DNA from: Ehretia macrophylla | Taxonomy: Eukaryota > Streptophyta > Magnoliopsida > Boraginales > Ehretiaceae | Direction: 5' to 3' | Length of the DNA: 64,000 nt | Assembly: GCA_037974665.1 (NCBI GenBank) | Contig: CM075771.1 | Coordinates: forward strand, 4,154,881 to 4,218,880 | In this document: one piece after another, positions 11,858 through 24,053 of the stretch | Position numbering within the stretch: the stretch's first letter is position 1 | Layout: each line of letters starts with the position of its first letter | Notes under the pieces: model-generated | Database searches by the model: none | Told to the model about the DNA's origin: nothing | What the model saw: the letters and a program-made list of their open reading frames with translations, nothing else | Translations under genes and position numbers: made by a program

Positions 11858-12413
11858 CTTTTCACTTTTTTTTCCTCCAGTTAGGGTTGCCAGATACTTT
11901 ATCCACAACATTTCTATTATCGAATCCCACGGTACCTTGGGCAAGACAACTTCACTTCACGTGGAGGCTGGACCTGCAAACCGAGGGCGTAGGGCTTGTG
12001 ACCAGGTCTCCGTTGCTCCGGTGCCTATAACTTTTGATCCGTAAGGAGTTACAAGGCGCACAACATACCGTTGGAAAGCTCTCCGAGAGCTCTACGATGG
12101 GCGTAGCAATTTTGCTCGATGTGCCCTTTTTGGAGCCCAAAATCAAACGTTTTCATCAGTTTCGGCCCACTTTTATTATTAAGCTCTATTTTTTCGTCCC
12201 GGATCGTACGTCATGAGCTGTTAAAAGGACGACAACCTTACTCGCGGGACATTATTGGGTGCTACAATGCGTCAATATCACATCTTGCGAGGATCCTGCG
12301 TTGTTAAAGGGGATGGGTTGTTGTTAAGCCCATTGGGCCTTCTGAATGGGCCATCTCTGTAGGCTGGGACAGTGAACCGTTAACCCAAAAAGGAATTCAA
12401 CCCCCACCATGAC

Positions 12414-12532
12414 GGGTGCGATCATACCAGTACTAATGCACCGGATCCCATCAGAACTCCTAAGTTAAGAGTGCTTGGGCGATAGTAGTACTAGGATGGT
12501 TGACCCCCTGGGAAGTCCTCGTGTTGTACCCC
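12414..12532 (+). rRNA. 5S rRNA: 5S rRNA gene, copy 19
   Basis: Family A. Changes are C18T, G48T, C57A, G70T, G87T and C114T. Confidence 0.94.
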
Positions 12533-13089
12533 CTTTTTCAATTTTTTTTCCTCCGGTTAGGGTTGCAAGATACTTTATCCACCACATTTCTATTATCGAA
12601 TCGTACGGCACCTTGGGAAAGACAACTTCACTTCACGTGGAGGCTGGGCCCGTAAACCGAGGGCGTAGGGCTTGTGACCTGGTCTCCGTCGCTCCGGTGC
12701 CTATAACTTTTGATCTGTAAAGAGTTACGCGGCGCACAGCATACTGTTGGAAAGCTCTCCGAGAGCTCTACGATGGGGGCAGCAAGCTTGCTCGCTGTGC
12801 CCTTTTTGGAGCCCAAAATCGAACGTTTTTATCAGTTTCGGGCCAATTTTCTTATAAACCTCTGTTTTTTCGTCCCGGATCGTACATCGTGAGCTGTTAA
12901 AAGGATGACAACCTTACTCGCGGGACATTGGAGGGCCCTACAATACGTCGATATCACGTCTTGCTAGGATGCTGCGTTGTTGAAGCGGATGGGTTGTTGT
13001 TAGGCCCATTGGGCCTTCTGAATGGGCCATCTCTCTAGGCTTGGACTGTGAACCGTTAACACAAAAAGGAATTCTACCCCCACCATGAC

Positions 13090-13208
13090 GGGTGCGATCA
13101 TACCAGCACTAATGCACCGGATCCCATCAGAACTCCGAAGTTAAGAGTGCTTGGGCGATAGTAGTACTAGGATGGGTGACCCCCTGGGAAGTCCTCGTGT
13201 TGTACCCC
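13090..13208 (+). rRNA. 5S rRNA: 5S rRNA gene, copy 20 (last of first A block)
   Basis: The gene and promoter are family A, but the second half of its spacer already reads like family B (TGATTTTGCTATG, GTACATCG). The A-to-B switch therefore lies inside this unit. Changes are C57A, G70T and C114T. Confidence 0.95.
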
Positions 13209-13766
13209 CTTTTTCAATTTTTTTTCCTCCGGTTAGGGTTGCAAGATACTTTATCCACCACATTTCTATTATCGAATCCCATAGCATCTTGGGAAAGACA
13301 ACTTCACTTCACGTGGATGCTGGGCCCGTAAACCGAGGGCGTAGGGCTTGTGACCATGTCTACGTCGCTCTGGTGCCCATAACTTTTGATCCGTAAAGAG
13401 TTACGTGGCGCACAGCATACCGTTGGAAAGCTCTCTGAGAGCTCTACGTCGTGTGTAGTGAGCTTGCTCGATGTGCCCTTGTTTGGAGCCCAAAATCGAA
13501 CGTTTTCATCAGTTTCGAGCACCTTTTCTGATTTTGCTATGTTTTTCCTTCTCGGATTGTACATCGTGAGTTATTAAAAGGACGACAACCTTACTCGCGA
13601 GACATTAGAGGGCCCTACAACGCGTCGATATCACGTCTTGCGAGGATGCTGCGTTGTTGAAGCGGGTGGGTTATCGTTAAGCCCATTGGGCCTTTTGAAT
13701 GGGCCGTCTCTCTAGGCTGGGACTGTGACCCGTTAACACAAAAAGGAATTGTGCTGTCAACATGAC

Positions 13767-13885
13767 AAGTGCGATCATACCAGCACTAATGCACCGGATC
13801 CCATCAGAACTCTGAAGTTAAGCGTGCTTGGGCGAGAGTAGTACTAGGATGGGTGACCCCGTTGGAAGTCCTCGTGTTGCACTCC
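13767..13885 (+). rRNA. 5S rRNA: 5S rRNA gene, copy 21
   Basis: First copy with a family B type promoter (GTGCTGTCAAC). Changes are G1A, G2A, C47T, C95G and G97T. The two 5' changes weaken helix I. Confidence 0.94.
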
Positions 13886-14443
13886 TCTTTTCAATTTTTT
13901 TGCTCCGGTTAGGGTTGCCAAGATACTTTATCCACCACATTCCTATTATCGAATCGCACGGCACCTTGGGCAAGACAACTTCGCTTCATGTGGAGGCTGG
14001 GCCCGTAAACCGAGGGCATAGGGCTTGTGACCAGGTCTCTGTCGCTCTGGTGCCCATAACTTTTGATCCGTAAGGAGTTACGCGGTGCACAGAATACCGT
14101 TGGAAAGCTATCCGAGAGCTCTACGTCGGGTGTAGTGAGCTTGCTCGATGTGCCCTTGTTTGGAGACCAAAATCGAACGTTTTCATCAGTTTCGAGCACC
14201 TTTTCTGATTTTGCTATGTTTTTCCTTCTCGGATTGTACATCGTGAGCTATTAAAAGGACGACAACCTTACTCGCGTGACATTAGAGGGCCTTACAACGC
14301 GTTGATATCACGTCTTGCGAGGATGCTGCGTTGTTAATGCGGATGGATTGTTGTTAAGCCCATTGGGTCTTCAAAATGGGCAATCTCTCTAGGCTGGGAC
14401 TGTGAACCGTTACCACAAAAAGGAATTGTACCATCAACATGAC

Positions 14444-14562
14444 GGGTGCGATCATACCAGCAGTAATGCACCGGATCCCATCAGAACTCCGAAGTTAAGT
14501 GTGCTTGGGCGAGAGTAGTACTAGGATGGGTGACCCCCTAGTAAGTCCTCGTGTTGCACTCC
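14444..14562 (+). rRNA. 5S rRNA: 5S rRNA gene, copy 22
   Basis: Family B. Changes are C20G, C57T, G97A and G99T. Confidence 0.95.
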
Positions 14563-15120
14563 CCTTTTCAATTTCTTTTCCTCCGGTTACGGTTGCCAAG
14601 ATACTTTATCCACCACATTTCTATTATCGAATCCCACGGCACCTTGGGCAAGACAACTTCGATTCGCGTGGAGGCTGGGCCAGCAAACCGAGGGCTTAAG
14701 CCTTATGACCAGGTCACCGTCGCTCCGGTGCCCATAACTTTTCATCCATTAGGAGTTACGCGGCACATAGAATACCGTTGGAAAGCTCTCCGAGAGCTCT
14801 ACGACGGGTGCAGCGAGCTGGCTCGCTGTGCCCTTTTTTGGAGCCCAAAATCGAACGTTTTTATCAGTTCGAGCCACTTTTCTAATTTTTCTATGTTTTT
14901 CCTTCTCGGATCGTACATCGTGAGCTGTTAAAAGGATTACAACCTTACTCGTAGGACATTAGAGGGCCCTACAACGCGTCGATATCACGTCTTGCGAGGA
15001 TGTTGCGTTGTTGAAGTGAATGGGTTGTTGTTAAGCCCATTGGGCCTTCTGAATAGGAAATCTCTTTAGTCTGGGACTGTGAACCGTTAACACAAAAAGG
15101 AATTGTTCCATCAACATGAC

Positions 15121-15239
15121 GGGTGCGATCATACCCGCACTAATGCACCGGATCCCATCAGAACTCCGATGTTAAGTGTGCTTGGGCGAGAGTAGTTCTA
15201 GGATGGGTGACCCCATGGGAAGTCCTCGTGTTGCACTCC
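15121..15239 (+). rRNA. 5S rRNA: 5S rRNA gene, copy 23
   Basis: Family B. Changes are A16C, A50T, C57T, A77T and C95A. Its spacer resembles the one after the copy at 23257, twelve units away. Confidence 0.94.
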
Positions 15240-15797
15240 CCTTTTCAATTTTTTTCCTCCGGTTAGGGTTGCCAATATACTTTATCCACCACATTTCTAT
15301 TATCGAATCCCACGGCACCTTGGGCAAGACAACTTCGCTTCACGTGGAGGCTGGGCTCGCAAACCGAGGGCGTAGGGCTTGTGACTAGGTCTTCGTCGCT
15401 CCGGTGCTCATAACTTTTGATCCGTAAGTAGTTACGCGGTGCACAGCATAACGTTGGAAAGCACTCCGAGAGCTCTACGACGGGGGCAGCTAGCTTGCTC
15501 GCTATGTCCATTTTTGGAGCCCAAAATCGTACGTTTTCATCAGTTTCGAGCCACTTTTCTAATTTCGCACTGTTTTTTCTTCCCGGATCGTACATCATGA
15601 GTTGTTAACAGGACGACAACATTACTCACGGGACATTACAGGGCCCTACAATGCATCAATATCACGTCTTGCGAGGATGCTATGTTGTTGAAGCGGATGG
15701 GTTGTGGTTAAGCCCATTAGGCCTTCAGAATGGGCCATCTCTCTAGGCTGGGACTGTGAACCGTTAACACATAATGGAATTGTGCCATCAATATGAC

Positions 15798-15916
15798 GGG
15801 TGCGATCATACCAGCACTAATGCAACAGATCCTATCAGAACTCCGAAGTTAAGCGTGCTTGGGCTAGAGTAGTACTAGAATGGGTGACCCCCTGGGAAGT
15901 CCTCGTGTTGCACTCC
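15798..15916 (+). rRNA. 5S rRNA: 5S rRNA gene, copy 24
   Basis: Family B with CATAAT at -28. Changes are C28A, G30A, C36T, G68T and G82A; the BamHI site is lost. It is related to the copy at 23935. Confidence 0.94.
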
Positions 15917-16476
15917 CCTTTTCAATTTTTTTTCCTCCGGTTAGGGTTGCCAAGATACTTTATCCACCACATTTCTATTATCGAATCCCACGGCACCATG
16001 GGCAAGGCAACTTCGCTTCATGTGGAGGCTGGGCCCGCAAACCAAAGGTCGTAGGGCTTGTGACCAGGTCTCCGTCGCTCCGGTGCCCGTAACTTTTGAT
16101 CCGTAAGGAGTTACGCGGCGCACAGCAAACCGTTGCAAAGGTCTCTGAGAGCTCTACGATGGGGGCAGCTAGCTTGCTCATTGTGCCCTTTTTTGGAGCC
16201 CAAAATCAAACGTTTTCATTAGTTTCGGGCCACTTTTCTAGTTTTGCTCTATTTTTCCTTCCCGGATCGTACATCGTGAGTTGTTAAAAGGACGACAGCC
16301 TTACTCGCGGGACATTAGAGGGTCCTACAACGCGTCGATATCACGTCTTCCGAGGATGCTGCGTTGTTGAAGCTGATGCGTTGTTGTTAAGCCCATTGGG
16401 CCTTCTGAATGGGCAATCTCTCTAGTCTGGGACTGTGAACCGTTAACACAAAAAGGAATTGTGCCATCAGCATGAC

Positions 16477-16595
16477 GAGTGCGATCATACCAGCATTAAT
16501 GCACAGGATCCCATCAGAACTACGAAGTTAAGCGTGCTTGGGCGAGAGTAGTACTAGGATGGGTGACACCCTTGGAAGTCCTCTTGTTGCACTCC
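16477..16595 (+). rRNA. 5S rRNA: 5S rRNA gene, copy 25
   Basis: Family B. Changes are G2A, C20T, C29A, C46A, C92A, G97T and G108T. Confidence 0.93.
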
Positions 16596-17153
16596 CCTTT
16601 TCAATTTTTTTTCCTTCGGTTAGGCTTGCCAAGATACTTTATCCACCACATTTCTATTATCGAATCCCACGGCACCATGGGCAAGACAACTGCGCTTCAC
16701 GTGGAGGCTGGGCCCGCAAACCGAGGGCATAGGGCTTGTGACCAGGTCTATGTCGCTCCGGTGCCCATAACTTGTGATCTGTAAGGAGTTACGCGGCGCA
16801 CAGCATACCGTTGGAAAGCTCTCCGAGGGCTGTATGATGCGGGCAGCTAGCTCGCTCACTCTGCCCTTTTTTGGAGCCCAACATCGAACGTTTTCATTAG
16901 TTTCGGGCCACTTTTCTAGTTTTGCTCTGTTTTTCCTTCCCTGATCGTACATCGTGAGCCGATAAAAGGACGACAGCATTACTAGCGGGACATTAGAGGG
17001 CCCTACAACGCGTCGATATCACGTCTTCGAGGATGTTGCGTTGTTGAAGCAGATGGGTTGTTGTTAAGCCCATTGGGCCTTCTGAATGGGCAATCTCTCT
17101 AGTCTGGGACTGTGAACCGTTAACACAAAAAGGAATTGTGCCATCAACATGAT

Positions 17154-17272
17154 GGGTGCTATCATACCAGCACCAATGCACCGGATCCCATCAGAACTCC
17201 GAAGTTAAGCGTGCTTGGGCGAGAGTAGTACTAGGATGGGTGAACCCATGGGAAGTCCTCGTGTTGCACTCC
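17154..17272 (+). rRNA. 5S rRNA: 5S rRNA gene, copy 26
   Basis: Family B, with T at -1. Changes are G7T, T21C, C91A and C95A. The last three are shared with the copy at 21222. Confidence 0.95.
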
Positions 17273-17830
17273 CCTTTTCAATTTTTTTTCTTCCAGTTAG
17301 GGTTGCCAAGATACTTTATCCACCACATTTCTATTATCGAATCCCAAGGCACCTTGGGCAAGACAACTTCGCTTCACGTGAAGGCTGGGCCCGCAAACCG
17401 AGGGCATAGGGCTTGTGACCAGGTCTCCGTCGCTCCGGTGCCCATAACTTCTGATCCGTAAAGAGTTACGCGGCGCACAGCATACCGTTGGAAAGCTCTC
17501 CGAGAGCGCTATTACGGGGGCAGCGAGCTTGCTCTGTGTGCCCTTTTTTGGAGCCCAAAATAGAACGTGTTCATCAGGGTGGGGCCGCTTTTCAAAGTTG
17601 CTATGTTTTTCCTTCCCGGATCGTACATCGCGAGCTGTTAAAAGGACGTCAAACCTACTCGCGGGACATTAGAGGGCCCTACAATGCGTCAATATCATGT
17701 CTTGCGAGGATGCTGCGTTGTTGAACCGGATGGGTTGTTGTTAAGCCCATTGGGCCTTCTGAATGGGCAATCTCTCTAGTCTGGGACTGTTAACCGTTAA
17801 CACAAAAAGGAATTCTGCCATCAACATGAC

Positions 17831-17949
17831 GGGTGCGATCATACCAGAACTAATGCACCGGATCCCATCAGAACTCCGAAGTTAAGTGTGCTTGGGCGAG
17901 AATAGTACTAGGATGGGTGACCCCCTGGGAAGTCCTCGTGTTGCACTCC
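17831..17949 (+). rRNA. 5S rRNA: 5S rRNA gene, copy 27
   Basis: Family B. Changes are C18A, C57T and G72A. Its spacer carries GATAGTTTATCC and GATTCGCGTGG, as does the unit at 21900. Confidence 0.95.
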
Positions 17950-18508
17950 CCTTTTCAATTTTTTTTCCTCCAGTTAGAGTTGCCAAGATAGTTTATCCAC
18001 CAAATTTCTATTATCGAATCCCACGGCACTTTGGGCAGGACAACTTCGATTCGCGTGGAGGCTGGGCCCGCAAACCGAGAGCGTAGGGCTTGTGACCAGG
18101 TATCCGTCGCTCCGGTGCCCATAACTTTTGATCCGTAAGGAGTTACGCGGCGCACAGCATACCGTTGGAAAGCTCTCCGAGAGCTCTACAACGGTGGCAG
18201 CGAGCTTGCTCGCTATCCCCTTACTTGGAGCCCAAAATCGAACGTTTTAATTAGTTTCGGGTAACTTTTCTAATTTTGCTCTGTTTTTCCTTCCCCGATC
18301 GTACATCGTGAGCTGTTAAAAGGAAGAAAACCTTACTCGCGTGACATAAAAGGGCCCTACAACGCGTCGATATCACGTCTTGCGAGGATGCTGCGTTGTT
18401 GAAGCGGATGGGTTGTTGTTAAGCCCATTGGGCCTTCTCAATGGGCAATCTCAATAGTTTGGGATTGTGAACCGTTAACACAAAAAGGAATTGTCCCATC
18501 AACATGAC

Positions 18509-18627
18509 GGGTGCGATCGTACCAGCACTAATGCACCGGATCCCATCAGAACTCCGAAGTTAAGCGTGCTTGGGCGAGAGTAGTACTAGGATGGGTGACC
18601 CCATGGGAAGTCCTCCTGTTGTACTCC
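18509..18627 (+). rRNA. 5S rRNA: 5S rRNA gene, copy 28
   Basis: Family B. Changes are A11G, C95A, G108C and C114T. Its spacer has the GATCAGAAAGGAG variant also found in the 267-base repeats at 24048. Confidence 0.95.
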
Positions 18628-19186
18628 CCTTTTCAATTTTTTTTCCTCCGGTTAGGGTTGCCAAGATACTTTATCCACCACATTTCTATTATCGAATCCC
18701 ACAGCACCATGGGCAAGACAACATCGCTTCACGTGGAGGTTGGGCCCGAAAACCGAGGGCGTAGGGCTTGTGACCAGGTCTCCGTCGCTCCGGTGCCCAT
18801 AACTTTTGATCAGAAAGGAGTTATGCGGCGCACAGCATACCTTTGGAAAGCTCTCCGAGAGCTCTACGATAGGGGCAGCTAGCTTGCTCACTGTACCCTT
18901 TCTTGGAGCCCAAAATCGAACGTTTTCATTAGTTTCGGGCCACTTTTCTAATTTTGCTCTATTTTTCCTTCCAGTATCGTAAATCGTGAGCTGTTAAAAG
19001 GACGACAGCCTTACTCTCGGGACAATAGAGGGCTCTACAATGCGTCGATATCACGTCTTGCGAGGATGATGCATTGTTGAAGCTGATGGGTTGTTGTTAA
19101 GCCCATTGGGCCTTCTGAATAGGCAATCTCTCTAGTCTGGGACTGTGAACCGTTAACACAAAAAGGAATTGTGCCATCAACATGAC

Positions 19187-19305
19187 GGGTGCGATCATAC
19201 CAGCATTAATGTACAGGATCCCATCCGAACTCCGAAGTTAAGCATGCTTGGGCGAGAGCAGTACTAGGATGGGTGACCCCTTGGGAAGTCCTCTTATTGC
19301 ACTCC
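19187..19305 (+). rRNA. 5S rRNA: 5S rRNA gene, copy 29
   Basis: Family B. Changes are C20T, C26T, C29A, A40C, G58A, T73C, C95T, G108T and G110A. It is heavily diverged and the sister of the copy at 25414. Confidence 0.92.
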
Positions 19306-19864
19306 ACATTTCAATTTTTTTTCCTCCAGTTAGGGTTGCCAAGATACTTTATCCACCACATTTCTATTATCGAATCCCACGGCACCATGGGCAAGACATC
19401 TTCGCTTCACACGGAGGCTGGGCCCGCAAACCGCGGGCGTAGGGCTTTTGACCAGGTCTCCGTCGCTCCGGTGCCCATAACTTTTGATCCGTAAGGAGTT
19501 ACGCGGCGCACAACATACCGTTGGAAAGCTCCCCGAGAGCTCTACGACAGGGGCAGCGAGTTTGCTCGTTGTGCCCTTTTTTGGAGACCAAAATTGAACG
19601 TTTTCATCTGTTTCGAGCCACTTTTCTAATTTTGCTCTGTTTTTCCTTCTCGGATCGTACATCGTGAGCTGTTAAAAGGACGACAACCTTACTCGCAGGA
19701 CATTAGAGGGCCCTACAACGCGTCAATATCACGTCTTGCGAGGATGCTGCGTTGTTGAAACAGATGGGTTGTTGTTAAGCCCATTGGGCATTCTGAATGG
19801 GCAATATCTCCAGTCTGGGACAGTGAACCGTTAACACAAAAAGGAATTGTGCCATCAACATGAC

Positions 19865-19983
19865 GGGTGCGATCATACCAACACTTATGCACCGGATCCC
19901 ATCAGAACTCCGAAGTTAAGTGTGCTTGGGCGAGAGTAGTACTAGGATGGGTGACCCCCTGGGAAGTCCTCGTGTTGCACTCC
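19865..19983 (+). rRNA. 5S rRNA: 5S rRNA gene, copy 30
   Basis: Family B. Changes are G17A, A22T and C57T. Confidence 0.95.
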
Positions 19984-20542
19984 CCTTTTCAATTTTTTTT
20001 CCTCCGGTTAGGATTGCCAAGATACTCTATCCACCACATTTCTATTATCAAATCCCACGGTAGCATGGGCAAGACAACTTCGCTTCACGTGGAGGCTGGG
20101 CCCGCAAACCGAGGTCGTAGGGTTTGTGACCAAGTCTCCGTCGCACCGGTGCCCATAACTTTTGATCCGTAAGGAGTTACGCAGCGCACAGCATGCCGTT
20201 GGAAAGCTCTCCGAGAGCTCTACGATGGGGGCAGCTAGCTTGCTCACTGTACCTTTTTTTGGAGCCCAAAATCGAACGTTTTCATTAGTTTTGGGCCACT
20301 TTTCTACTATTGCTCTGTTTTTCCTTCCCGTATCGTACATCGTGAGCTGTTAAAAGGACGACAGCCTTACTCGCAGGACATTAGAGGGCCCTTCAATGCG
20401 TCGATATCTCGTCTTGCGAGGATGCTGCGTTGTTGAAGCTGATGGGTTGTTGTTTTGCCCATTGGGACTTCTGAATGGGCAATCTCTCTAGTCTGGGACT
20501 GTGAACCGTTAACACAAAAAGGAATTGTGCAATCAACATGAC

Positions 20543-20661
20543 GGGTGCGATCATACCAGTATTAATGCACAGGATCCCATCAGAACTCTGAAGTTAAGTG
20601 TTCTTGGGCAAGAGTAGTACTAGGATGGGTGACCCCCTCGGAAGTCCTCTTGTTGCACTCC
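20543..20661 (+). rRNA. 5S rRNA: 5S rRNA gene, copy 31
   Basis: Family B. Changes are C18T, C20T, C29A, C47T, C57T, G60T, G68A, G97C and G108T. Box A and the intermediate element are both hit, so it is probably weak or silent. Confidence 0.92.
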
Positions 20662-21221
20662 CCTTTTCAATTTTTTTTCCTCCGGTTAGGGTTGCCAAGA
20701 TACTTTATCCACCATATTTCTATTACCAAATCCAACGGCACCAAGGGCAAGACAACTTCGTTTCACGTGGAGGCTGGGCCCGCAAACCGAGGGCATAGGG
20801 CTTGTGACCAGGTCTCTGTCTCTCCGGTGCCCATAACTTTTGATCCGTAAGGAGTTACGCGGCGCACAACATACCGTTGGAAAGCTCTCTGAGAGCTCTA
20901 CGATGGGGGCAGCTAGCTTGCTCACTGTGCCCTTTTTTGGAGCTCAATATCGAACGTTTTCATTAGTTTCGGGCCACTTTTCTAATTTTTGCTCTGTTTT
21001 TCCTTCCCTGATCGTACATCGTGTGCTGTTAAAAGGACGACAGCCTTACTCGCGGGACAATAAAGGGCCCTACAATGCGTCGATATCACGTCTTGCGAGG
21101 ATGCTGCGTTGTTGAAGCTGATGGGTTGTTGTTAAGCCCATTGGGCCTTCTGAATGGGCAATCTCTCTAGTCTGGGATAGTGAACCGTTAACACAAAAAG
21201 GAATTGTTCCATCAACATGAC

Positions 21222-21340
21222 GGGTGCGATCATACCAGCACCAATGCACCGGATCCCATCAGAATTCCGAAGTTAAGCGTGCTTGGGCGAGAGTAGAACT
21301 AGGATGGGTGAACCCATGGGAAGTCCTCGTGTGGCACTCC
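21222..21340 (+). rRNA. 5S rRNA: 5S rRNA gene, copy 32
   Basis: Family B. Changes are T21C, C44T, T76A, C91A, C95A and T112G. It is the sister of the copy at 17154. Confidence 0.94.
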
Positions 21341-21899
21341 CCTTTTCAATTTTTTTTCTTCTAGTTAGGGTTGCCAAGATACTTTATCCACCACATTTCT
21401 ATTATCGAATCCCAAGGCACCTTGGGCAAGACAACTTCGCTTCACGTGAAGGCTGGGCCCGTAAACCGAGGGTGTAGGGCTTGTGACCAGGTCTCTGTCG
21501 CTCCGGTGCCCATAACTTCTGATCCGTAAAGAGTTACGCGGTGCACAGCATACCGTTGGAAAGCTCTCCGAGAGCTCTACGATGAAGGCAGCGAGCTTGC
21601 TCGGTGTGCCCTTTTTTGGAGCCCAAAATAGAACGTTTTCATCAGTTTCGGGCCACTTTTCATGTTTTGCTCTGTTTTTCCTTCCCGGATCGTACATCGT
21701 GAGCTGTTAAAACGACGTCAAACTTACTCGCAGGAAATTAGAGGGCCCTACAATGCGTCAATATCATGTCTTGCGAGGATGCTGCGTTGTTGATCCGGAT
21801 GGGTTGTTGTTAAGCCCATTGGGCCTTCTGAATGGGCAATCTCTCTAGTCTGGGACTGTTAACCGTTAACACAAAAAAGAATTATTCCATCAACATGAC

Positions 21900-22018
21900 G
21901 GGTGCGATCATACCAGCACTAATGCACCGGATCCCATCAGAACTCCGAAGTTAAGTGTGCTTGGGCGAGAGTAGTACTAGGATGGGTGACCCCCTGAGAA
22001 GTCCTCGTGTTGCACTCC
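21900..22018 (+). rRNA. 5S rRNA: 5S rRNA gene, copy 33
   Basis: Family B. Changes are C57T and G98A. It is the sister of the copy at 17831. Confidence 0.95.
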
Positions 22019-22577
22019 CCATTTCAATTTTTTTTCCTCTAGTTAGAGTTGCCAAGATAGTTTATCCACCACATTTCTATTATCGAATCCCACGGCAATT
22101 TGGGCAGGACAACTTCGATTCGCGTGGAGGCTGGGCCCGCAAACCGAGAGCGTAGGGCTTGTGACCAGGTCTCCGCCGCTCCGGTGCCCATAACTTTTGA
22201 TCCGTAAGGAGTTACGCGGCGCACAGCTTACCGTTGCAAAGCTCTCCCAGAGCTATACAACGGTGGGAGTGACCGTGCTCGCTATCCCCTTATTTGGAGG
22301 CCAAAATCGAACGTTTTAATTAGTTTTGTGTAACTTTTCTAATTTTGCTCTGTTTTTCCTTCCTCGATCGTACATCGTGAGCTGTTAAAAGGAAGAAAAC
22401 CTTACTCGCGGGACATAAAAGGGACCTACAACGTGTTGATATCACGTCTTGCGAGGATGCTGCGTTGTTGAAGCAGATGGGTTGTTGTTAAGCCCATTGG
22501 GCCTTCTCAATGGGCAATCTCTCTAGTCTGGGATTGTGAACCGTTAACACAAAAAGGAATTGTCCCATCAACGTGAC

Positions 22578-22696
22578 GGGTGCGATCGTACCAGCACTAA
22601 TGCACCGGATCCCATCAGAACTCCGAAGTTAAGCGTGCTTGGGCGAGAGTAGTACTAGGATGGGTGACCCCATGGGAAGTCCTCCTGTTGCACTCC
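22578..22696 (+). rRNA. 5S rRNA: 5S rRNA gene, copy 34
   Basis: Family B. Changes are A11G, C95A and G108C, the same set as the copy at 18509. Confidence 0.95.
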
Positions 22697-23256
22697 CCTT
22701 TTCAATTTTTTTTTCCTCCGGTAAGGGTTGCCAAGATACTTTATCCTTCACATTTCTATTATCGAATCCCACGGCACCTTGGGCAAGACATCTTCGCTTC
22801 ACGTGGAGGCTGGGCCCGTAAACCGAGGTCTTAGGGCTTGTGACCAGGTCCCCGTCGCTCCGGTGCCCATAACTTTGGATCCGTAAGGAGTTACGTGGCG
22901 CACAGCATACCGTTGGAAAGCTCTCCGAGAGCTCTACTACTGGGGCAGCGAGCTTGCTCGTTTTGCCTTTTTTTGGAGCCCAAAATCGAACGTTTTCATC
23001 AGTTTTGAGCCACTTTTCTGATTTTGCTATGTTTTTCCTTCTCGGATCGTACATCGTGAGCTGTTAAAAGGACGACAACCTTACTCGCAGGACATTGGAG
23101 GGCCCTACAACGCGTCGATATCACGTCCTGCGAGGATGCTGCGTTGTTGAAGCGGATGGGTTGTTGTTAAGCCCATTGGGCCTTCTGAATGGGTAATCTC
23201 TCTTGTCTGGGACTGTGAACCGTTAACACAAAAAGGAATTGTGCCATCAACATGAC

Positions 23257-23375
23257 GGGTGCGATCATACCAGCACTAATGCACCGGATCCCATCAGAAC
23301 TCGGAAGTTAAGTGTGCTTGGGCGAGAGTAGTAATAGGATGGGTGACCCCATGGGAAGTCCTCGTGTTGCACTCC
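23257..23375 (+). rRNA. 5S rRNA: 5S rRNA gene, copy 35
   Basis: Family B. Changes are C47G, C57T, C78A and C95A. Confidence 0.95.
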
Positions 23376-23934
23376 CTTTTTCAATTTTTTTTCCTCCGGT
23401 AAGGGTTGCCAAGATACTTTATCCACCACATTTCTATTATCGAATCCCACGGCACCTTGGGCAAGACAACTTCGCTTCACATGGAGGCTGGGCCCGCAAA
23501 CCGAGGGCTTAGGGCTTGTGACCAGGTCTCCGTCGCTCCGGTACCCATAACTTTTAATCCGTAAGGAGTTTCGCGGCGCACAGCATACCGTTGGAAAGCT
23601 CTCCGAGAGCTCTACGACAAGGGCAGCGAGCTTGCTCGCTTTGCCCTTTTTTGGAGCCCAAAATCGAACGTTTTCATTAGTTTCGAACCACTTTTCTAAT
23701 TCCGCACTGTTTTTGCTTCACGGATCGTACATCGTGAGCTGTTAACAGGACGACAACCTTACTCACGTGACATTAGAGGGCCCTATAACACGTCGATATC
23801 ACGTCTTGCGAGGATGCTAAGTTGTTGAAGCAGATGGGTTGTTGTTAAGCCCATTGAGCCTTCAGAATGGGCCATCTCTCTAGGCTGGGACTGTTAACCG
23901 TTAACACATAATGGAATTGTGCAATCAACATGAC

Positions 23935-24053
23935 GGGTGCGATCATACCAGCACTAATGCACTAGATACTATCAGAACTCCGAAGTTAAGCGTGCTTGGG
24001 CTAGAGTAGTACTAGGATGGGTGACCCCCTGGGAAGTCCTCGTGTTGCACTCC
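23935..24053 (+). rRNA. 5S rRNA: 5S rRNA gene, copy 36
   Basis: Family B with CATAAT at -28. Changes are C29T, G30A, C34A, C36T and G68T; the BamHI site is lost. It is the last gene before the 267-base gene-less repeats. Confidence 0.94.

Larger units (their letters stand above)
17154..19186 (+). repeat. Higher-order block shared with 21222-23256, first copy
   Basis: Three successive units (genes at 17154, 17831, 18509) match those at 21222, 21900 and 22578 at a shift of about 4,068 bases (six units). Shared markers are T21C/C91A/C95A with CCCAAGGCACC in the spacer, then C57T with GATAGTTTATCC and GATTCGCGTGG, then A11G/C95A/G108C. The match fades in the later spacer. Confidence 0.7.
21222..23256 (+). 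repeat. Higher-order block shared with 17154-19186, second copy
   Basis: These three units reproduce the marker combinations of the units at 17154, 17831 and 18509 in the same order, six units further on. The spacer after the third gene differs from its partner, which marks a breakpoint or a conversion event. Confidence 0.7.

Noticed and set aside
22629-23054. A 141-codon minus-strand reading frame
   Set aside because: It is a shadow across a 5S gene and its spacer. Similar shorter frames recur in almost every unit, as expected from a repeat with few stops.
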